A model generated the notes under the pieces. It saw only the letters and a program-made list of their open reading frames with translations, did not search any database and had not been told where the DNA came from. Source: an uncultured Desulfobulbaceae bacterium (GTDB lineage Bacteria > Desulfobacterota > Desulfobulbia > Desulfobulbales > Desulfobulbaceae). From it: a stretch of DNA of 11,194 nucleotides. The DNA lies in NCBI GenBank assembly GCA_945787305.1, contig CALZIH010000067.1:20111-31304 (forward strand), given 5' to 3'. Each line of letters begins with the position of its first letter. Within the stretch, counting starts at the first letter, position 1. The position numbers were made by a program, and so were the translations under genes. This document shows positions 6,489 through 11,194 of the stretch, piece by piece.

Positions 6489-9188
6489 CTAAGCAAGGAC
6501 CTCCTGCAGGACATTGGACAAGTCATATAAACGGTATGGCTTTGCAACTACACCGTCAAATCCATATTGTTTATACGCGGCCATGACGGCATGCCTGGAG
6601 TAGCCGCTGGAAACAATAGCCTTCAGCGACGGATCAATCTTCCGTAAACGGACAACCGCCTCCTCTCCACTCATGCCGCCAGGAACTGTCAGGTCAAAAA
6701 TGACGGCATCAAACGCATCATCTGTATCCATGGCTTCCTGATAGACTTCTATCGCCCGTCTGCCCTCCTCCACGGTCACGACCTCGTACCCCAGAACTTG
6801 CAACATGGATTGCATCACCTTGAGTACCATCTCTTCGTCATCCATGACAAGTATCCTGCCTCCGGCCTGTTGCGTCTGCACAGGCTGTTCATGAGGTTCA
6901 GCAAGCCCTTCCGTGCTATCCACTGCCGGCAAGTACACATCAAATACCGCCCCTTTGCCGAGCACCGAGTGCACCCCTAGGTATCCGCCGTGCTTACTGA
7001 CAATAGCATAACATATGGCAAGCCCCAGCCCGTTGCCGGATTCCTTGGTTGTAAAATACGGGTCAAAAATGCGCTCCAGAAGCGCATCTTCAATTCCATC
7101 CCCCCTGTCCTCTATACTGATCTGGATAAACTTGCCAGGAGCGAGGGGAAAGGGAGACTCCTCGCCGATTTCAACATTCACTGCACTGATGGTGATTACC
7201 CCACCTTCGGGCATGGCCTGAATGCCATTAATCACCAGATTATCCAGAACCTGTCCGATCTGGCCTTCATCGACCAAAGCCGGCCACAAATTTTCGGCAA
7301 CTAAAAAGTCAAGCTGCACCCGGGTTCCGCGGGCAACAAAAATAGCCGACTCACGAATCAGCTCGGAAAGATCTACCCTGCGCTTCACCGGCGCACCGCC
7401 CCGCGAAAACGTCAACAGTTGCAGGGTGAGGTCCCTTGCACGGAGACTGGCCTTTTCCGCATCGACAAGATGTTGATGGAGTTCTCCATAACCCTCAGCC
7501 TCCATCCTCGCCAAAGAGAGATTACCGAGAATAACTGTAAGCAGATTATTAAAATCATGGGCTATCCCACCAGCCAGGACCCCAACGGATTCAAGTTTTT
7601 TCGTTTTCGCAAGCTCTTCTTCCATCAGACGCTGATCACTCACATCGCGAAAAGCGATAACTGCGCCTATCACCTTATCGTTATTATCAGTTAACGGTGC
7701 CGCACTTTCCGTTACCTGTATTTCCCTACCGTCGCGGGCCTTGAGCAGCAGGTCCCCTTCAATCACCCGCTTTCTGGCCTGGCTAAGGATAGGGGCCAGA
7801 AGGTTTTCGATGGCCATTCCCGTACGCAAAGCTTTAACGGAAAAAACATCCTCAAGCCTGCATCCTCTCGATTCGTCATTGCTCCAACCGGTCAACTCGC
7901 TGGCAACCCGATTGAGTAATACAATTTCCCCCTCGATATCCACTGCAATGACGCCATCGGCAATGGACTGCAGGATGACCTGCAGCCTTTCCGATTCGTC
8001 GGCCAGTTGAAGCTCAGCATTTTTTCGTTGACGAACCTCCCGATTCAGGTCACTGATCCGCTCATCAATGGTGGTTGCCATCTGGTTAAACCCCTGAACC
8101 AATGAACCGATTTCATCATCACGCGTGACGGCCACAGGTTCATATCCCCCCTGCTGTCGCATCTTGCCCATAGCACTGGCCAACCGATGCAGGGGAGAGG
8201 CAATTGAACGGGACATCAATGTTGCCAAAACAATGGCCACAAGCGTACCGGCAACAAAAATGCCGCCCATGGAGGTGCTGATATTTCCCAGCAAATGATA
8301 AAATCGAGACAGAGAATATGAGCAGACAATCGCGATCAGGGGATCATTTTCCGGCATGCCGAGAGGGCTGTACTCGAAGACATCCTGTTCTCCGGAAGGA
8401 TTCGTGAGTTTGCGTAGATCGCCAAAAGAATCCCCCGCCTTCACATAATCAAGATTCATGGGAAAGCGGACTCCTCTTCCGAAAGCGCCCTCATCCAGTG
8501 AGCTCACGGCGTCAACTCGGATGCCGGCAACCAGGCTCACCTGCTTACAGCCCGCTGATTCCTGCAATTTTGTCATCAGCGATTGATTTCCGGTGGCCAT
8601 CACCCCACCAAGAATATAGCCGATCACCCGATCTCGAATAATAACCGGAGAGGCAGCTTCAATGGCGATGATGGGGGCATTTTCAATATCCTTGCCACGC
8701 ATCTCCAAAAAATACAACAGGGTGGCATTTTCCTCAAGCAGGGTTCCCGAATAAATACCTTGGGACATGGCTTCATAGAGAACCGGATGCGCATACATAT
8801 CCAGGCTCAACTCGTGTCCGGGAAATGGACTGACCCGAATATTTCCCAATCCATCGGTAATAAGGATAAAATCTAAATCATACTGGCCGGCGAGCTGATC
8901 AAGGGTCCGTTTGAGTTGGCCGAAAATTTCAAGGCGCAGGGTAGTCTTAACGGTATTATTCATGGCGATGGCCATTATTGCCCGTTCCACCCGATTTACC
9001 TCGTGTCGATGGGACAAGTTCGCCGCTGCAACTGAAGATCGAAGCTGCAAGTGAATATCCTGCACAAGGTGTTTTTTCAACAGGTACAAAGAACTCCAAC
9101 TTGCCAGCAACATGGGGAGCAGGACAATAATAATGGTCATTGCCCGCAGACGATTCTGCAGCGAATAAAAAAACCAAGGCCTGCGCAT
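6489..9188 (-). CDS. Membrane hybrid sensor histidine kinase (cache-like sensor, HAMP, PAS, HisKA, HATPase, receiver)
   Basis: From ATG at 9188 the protein has 899 residues. TM1 is about 17-38, then a periplasmic sensor region of about 270 residues resembling a double cache domain (LDFILITDGLGNIRVSPFPG, IIAIEAASPVIIRDRVIGYI). TM2 is about 307-326, HAMP about 327-380 and PAS about 400-520. HisKA has His544 in GGIAHDFNNLL. The HATPase has the N-box NLVINGIQAM, DRGDG, FDPYFTTKESG and GNGLGL. The C-terminal receiver has DD at 783-784, phospho-acceptor Asp832 in IFDLTVPGG, Ser860/861 and Lys883. There is no Hpt domain, so phosphate must pass to a separate partner or stop at the receiver. An upstream in-frame TTG at 9221 would overlap the previous gene; ATG 9188 is preceded by a purine-rich ACGGACAGGGG. 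The stop of the binding-protein gene lies 13 bp upstream, suggesting one operon and a shared signal. Confidence 0.95.
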   Translation of the reverse strand: MRRPWFFYSLQNRLRAMTIIIVLLPMLLASWSSLYLLKKHLVQDIHLQLRSSVAAANLSHRHEVNRVERAIMAIAMNNTVKTTLRLEIFGQLKRTLDQLAGQYDLDFILITDGLGNIRVSPFPGHELSLDMYAHPVLYEAMSQGIYSGTLLEENATLLYFLEMRGKDIENAPIIAIEAASPVIIRDRVIGYILGGVMATGNQSLMTKLQESAGCKQVSLVAGIRVDAVSSLDEGAFGRGVRFPMNLDYVKAGDSFGDLRKLTNPSGEQDVFEYSPLGMPENDPLIAIVCSYSLSRFYHLLGNISTSMGGIFVAGTLVAIVLATLMSRSIASPLHRLASAMGKMRQQGGYEPVAVTRDDEIGSLVQGFNQMATTIDERISDLNREVRQRKNAELQLADESERLQVILQSIADGVIAVDIEGEIVLLNRVASELTGWSNDESRGCRLEDVFSVKALRTGMAIENLLAPILSQARKRVIEGDLLLKARDGREIQVTESAAPLTDNNDKVIGAVIAFRDVSDQRLMEEELAKTKKLESVGVLAGGIAHDFNNLLTVILGNLSLARMEAEGYGELHQHLVDAEKASLRARDLTLQLLTFSRGGAPVKRRVDLSELIRESAIFVARGTRVQLDFLVAENLWPALVDEGQIGQVLDNLVINGIQAMPEGGVITISAVNVEIGEESPFPLAPGKFIQISIEDRGDGIEDALLERIFDPYFTTKESGNGLGLAICYAIVSKHGGYLGVHSVLGKGAVFDVYLPAVDSTEGLAEPHEQPVQTQQAGGRILVMDDEEMVLKVMQSMLQVLGYEVVTVEEGRRAIEVYQEAMDTDDAFDAVIFDLTVPGGMSGEEAVVRLRKIDPSLKAIVSSGYSRHAVMAAYKQYGFDGVVAKPYRLYDLSNVLQEVLA

Positions 9189-9201
9189 GTGCCCCTGTCC
9201 G

Positions 9202-10485
9202 TTATTCTTCACCACGGTCAATCACTGGCTCCATTGAGTTATACACTTGCTGAGCAGCTTCAAAAATATCCACGGGGATCGACATCCCAAGCTGCCTGGC
9301 CCTGGCCTGATTAACAAAAAGTCCATTACCGACAGGCCGTTCAATGGGAATCGCTGCCGGCACATCTCCGGCAAAAAGCCGCATCAACTGCCTGCCGAGC
9401 TGACGACCGGTCGCAGCTGGTTCAATTGCCGCAGAAACCAGAAAACCATAACGTACCCATCCGGCCAGCAAGGTAAAGCCGGGTTTATGCTGATGGGCAA
9501 ACAGCCACTTGAAGGTTTCACCAAGAGGAACGATTGAGCCATCCGCTCGGGTTAGGCCAACGGGCAGCATCGCACTGATAACATCAACTTCGGGGTCGGC
9601 GTCAAGCCGGACGATAGTCTGTTGGAACTCATCATTTGTGGAAACCTGCTCAAACTGTACCTCAATTACAGGAAGATCATCTTCTTCAGAACCGTATCGA
9701 ACCTTGTCGGCAAAGTCCTCGGCTACGGCCTTAATCCAGGGCCAGGCTGCTGAACTGACAATAACAATCCGTCGTGTATCCGGAAGCATGATGCGAACGG
9801 TTTCCATAGTCTTTGCGTAATTGAAGAGGCTGCTCACACCTGTCACATTTTTCCCCGGAAACTCGGTCTTGCCGGAGGCATTCCGCTGCCGGTAAAAGGA
9901 AAGCGGCGCATGGATACCGCCAAAAAGTACAGGATACGACGAGCCGACCAATGGCAGCATGACTTCAGTGGCTGCAGCATCACCGAGAACAATAACGACA
10001 TCCGGCTTGTGCCGATGAATTTCCTCAAGCACCTTGCTCCCGCGCTTTCGCAACTCCTCTTGAGAAGAAAGGCGCTCTATGTCAAGAGAATAACGTTGCA
10101 CTTTCAGGGTACTGCCGGTAATCCAACCTGCTTTTTCCAGTTCGCTGAAAATACCATTTTCAACTTCAATCTCGTCATAGTCTTCCTTCCAACTATGGAT
10201 AATGAACACTTGCGGATGAATTATCGGACCGCCCAGCTCCATAGTCTCATACACCTCATCGGCTGCACCAAGCAGCTCCGGTGGGATACTGATACCAAGT
10301 TGCCTGGCCCTGGCTAGGTTAAAGACGAGTGCATAATCTTCGGCATTGTCCACCGCAACATTGCCGGGATTACCACCTTGTAAGATAGTTGCCACCTTAG
10401 CTGCAGCCTGTCGGCCCATGGCAGGAAAATTTACCGATGCCCCGCCAAAAAGCCCCAGGCGGGTAAAACTGAAATTCACCGCCAT
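9202..10485 (-). CDS. 3' part of split tandem binding protein (ABC_sub_bind/PF04392-like)
   Basis: This frame encodes the C-terminal lobe of the first binding module (residues 1-80) and a complete second module (about 92-419). Module 2 starts with VFIIHSWKEDYDEIEVENG and contains HKPDVVIVLGDAAATEVMLPL, SSYPVLFGGI, FPGKNVTGV and RRIVIVSSAAW. It ends ARARQLGMSIPVDIFEAAQQVY, which echoes ARARQLGISIPPELLGAADEVY at the end of module 1. These are features of the uncharacterised ABC-type substrate-binding family PF04392 (TrpX-like). The ATG at 10485 is an internal methionine of the ancestral gene and has no close ribosome binding site; the open frame extends further upstream without a start context. 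Whether it is translated on its own is doubtful. No export signal is present on this fragment. The hybrid kinase follows after 13 bp. Confidence 0.75.
   Translation of the reverse strand: MAVNFSFTRLGLFGGASVNFPAMGRQAAAKVATILQGGNPGNVAVDNAEDYALVFNLARARQLGISIPPELLGAADEVYETMELGGPIIHPQVFIIHSWKEDYDEIEVENGIFSELEKAGWITGSTLKVQRYSLDIERLSSQEELRKRGSKVLEEIHRHKPDVVIVLGDAAATEVMLPLVGSSYPVLFGGIHAPLSFYRQRNASGKTEFPGKNVTGVSSLFNYAKTMETVRIMLPDTRRIVIVSSAAWPWIKAVAEDFADKVRYGSEEDDLPVIEVQFEQVSTNDEFQQTIVRLDADPEVDVISAMLPVGLTRADGSIVPLGETFKWLFAHQHKPGFTLLAGWVRYGFLVSAAIEPAATGRQLGRQLMRLFAGDVPAAIPIERPVGNGLFVNQARARQLGMSIPVDIFEAAQQVYNSMEPVIDRGEE
9287..9314. repeat. Direct near-repeat, copy A (module 2 end)
   Basis: This 28-nt stretch matches 10295-10322 at 24 positions, including an exact 14-nt core TGCCTGGCCCTGGC. 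It encodes the ARARQLG segment at the end of binding module 2. The offset between copies is 1008 bp, a multiple of three, reflecting internal gene duplication. Confidence 0.7.
10295..10322. repeat. Direct near-repeat, copy B (module 1 end)
   Basis: Partner of the 28-nt copy at 9287-9314, encoding the equivalent ARARQLG segment at the end of binding module 1. Recombination between the copies would delete one whole module while keeping the reading frame. Confidence 0.7.
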
Positions 10486-10538
10486 GGCCGGCTTTTTACC
10501 GTGGGCAAGGCTCCAGGCCGTTATTTCCGGAACAGTGG

Positions 10539-10566
10539 CTACACTATCGGTACGACACCATCGGTA
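10539..10566. repeat. 14-bp imperfect tandem duplication causing the frameshift
   Basis: Two adjacent copies, CTACACTATCGGTA (10539-10552) and CGACACCATCGGTA (10553-10566), differ at 2 of 14 positions. Fourteen is not a multiple of three, so the extra copy shifts the minus-strand frame. The CTA at 10539-10541 is then read as the premature TAG. The two mismatches mean the duplication is not a fresh exact slippage event, or that the copies have drifted since. Confidence 0.85.
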
Positions 10567-11194
10567 TCGCGTAGGAGAGTGCAGGCCTGATAATAGGCGC
10601 CTATTGTGGGAGTACTGTTAATGCGCCGGATCATCCTTTTATATTCGGCAAAATCACGAGCCAACCAGAAACTATATAAAATATCTCCACTCTTGCCCGA
10701 CAACTCCTGCGCAACCTGATTTCGCATTGCACGGCCGGTGGGAGAATCGTCAACAAGGATGACGATTCGCTTGAGATCAGGCACGACCTCATTCACCACC
10801 TGCAATGATTTGGCGACATGCAGTTTTTCATATACACCGGTCACATTATGTCCCGGATTTTTGCGACTGTTGAGGAATCGTTTCCGTTCGTTGTAATACT
10901 CGGGCGTATTGTTTATACCGGAAAAAACCACAGGCAACTCGCTGCCTGCCAGCGGAAGCATCACCTCTCGGGTGGCATTATCATCAAAAGTAACAACCAC
11001 ATCCGGCTGCCAGTTGTTTATTTTGTCCAGAGCCAATCGGCCCTGCCGGCTTATCTGTTCAGGTGTGGTATTCACCCGCTTGGTTTCCATATAATGTTGC
11101 TCGACCATCAGGTTGCGGCCGACGACAAAGCCCTGTTCAGCCAGCCCTTCCAGAAGCCCCGTTGCCTGGGGCTTGCCGCAGATGTTTTCCACAT
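10539..11194 (-). CDS. 5' part of split tandem binding protein (module 1), 5' end outside window
   Basis: The frame is open to the right edge. The GTG at 11192 is probably an internal valine, so the real start and signal peptide are not seen. The visible 217 residues correspond to the N-terminal and part of the C-terminal lobe of a PF04392-type module: ATGLLEGLAEQGFVVGRNL near 10-28, WQPDVVVTFDDNATREVMLPL near 61-81, SELPVVFSGINNTPEYY, NPGHNVTGVYEKL and LKRIVILVDDS near 140-150. Each has a direct counterpart in module 2 of the downstream frame. It ends prematurely at TAG 10541-10539 inside the 14-bp duplication, losing the second half of the C-terminal lobe; alone it would probably not fold or bind ligand normally. 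Confidence 0.75.
   Translation of the reverse strand, partial: VENICGKPQATGLLEGLAEQGFVVGRNLMVEQHYMETKRVNTTPEQISRQGRLALDKINNWQPDVVVTFDDNATREVMLPLAGSELPVVFSGINNTPEYYNERKRFLNSRKNPGHNVTGVYEKLHVAKSLQVVNEVVPDLKRIVILVDDSPTGRAMRNQVAQELSGKSGDILYSFWLARDFAEYKRMIRRINSTPTIGAYYQACTLLRDTDGVVPIV

Larger units (their letters stand above)
9202..11194 (-). pseudogene. Tandem two-module periplasmic binding protein gene broken by a 14-bp duplication
   Basis: The frames 10539-11194 and 9202-10485 are consecutive pieces of one protein. The first ends in LLRDTDGVVPIV-stop. The second frame, read back past its first ATG, gives SVATVPEITAWSLAHGKKPA leading into MAVNFSF. Removing one 14-bp copy joins them as LLRDTDSVATVPEITAW with no stop. 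The repaired stretch from IGAYYQ to GRQAA is 63 residues. The matching stretch of module 2 (ISAMLP to GRQLG) is 62, and they align through LAH-x-KKP/FAH-x-HKP. A repaired gene would encode two PF04392-type modules of about 330 residues each. Its 5' end and presumed signal peptide lie beyond the right edge. Alternatives are a phase-variable gene, programmed frameshifting, or an assembly error. Confidence 0.75.

Noticed and set aside
9189..9221. TTG 9221 start of the kinase, overlapping the binding-protein gene
   Set aside because: It is possible but gives 11 non-hydrophobic residues before the natural MRRPWFF membrane start, and ATG 9188 has purine-rich sequence upstream.
1..11194. CRISPR arrays, insertion sequences, phage or toxin-antitoxin genes
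   Set aside because: No regularly spaced repeats, transposase motifs, terminal inverted repeats or toxin-like small ORFs were seen on either strand.

Overview
The window looks like a chromosomal stretch of a Gram-negative, probably anaerobic bacterium. Gene content and order (Nif3-like protein, zinc-ribbon coiled-coil protein, RNase HI, RNase P RNA, fused IspDF, M20 peptidase), together with a cache-type hybrid histidine kinase and a PF04392-type binding protein, recall Desulfobacterota, perhaps a Desulfobulbales member. That assignment is an inference from recognised families; no database search was possible.

Layout. (1) 1-1119, minus strand: the N-terminal 373 residues of a multi-spanning M48 (Ste24-like) zinc protease, cut by the window edge. 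(2) 1163-1508: a divergent promoter region, a tRNA with CAU anticodon (probably the lysidine-type tRNA-Ile2), and a strong intrinsic terminator ending just before the next gene. (3) 1509-6466, plus strand: a tightly packed housekeeping cluster. It holds a Nif3/DUF34 metal protein, a coiled-coil C4 zinc-ribbon protein (TTG start), an RNase HI family protein with an uncharacterised N-terminal extension, RNase P RNA (rnpB), the fused isoprenoid enzyme IspDF, and a peptidase T-like M20 hydrolase overlapping ispDF by 4 nt. (4) 6489-11194, minus strand, convergent with the cluster: a membrane hybrid sensor kinase, preceded by a gene for a protein with two tandem periplasmic-binding modules of the ABC_sub_bind (PF04392) type.

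The main anomaly is in that binding-protein gene. It is split into two reading frames by a 14-bp imperfect tandem duplication at 10539-10566. The second copy supplies the premature TAG, and removing either copy restores one continuous frame. The repaired length matches the second, paralogous module of the same protein. The gene is therefore a frameshifted pseudogene, a phase-variant, or a recoded gene. No ABC permease or ATPase is visible beside it, and its stop lies 13 bp from the kinase start, so I infer that the binding protein fed a signal to the kinase rather than to a transporter. I found no CRISPR array, insertion sequence, phage gene or toxin-antitoxin pair.
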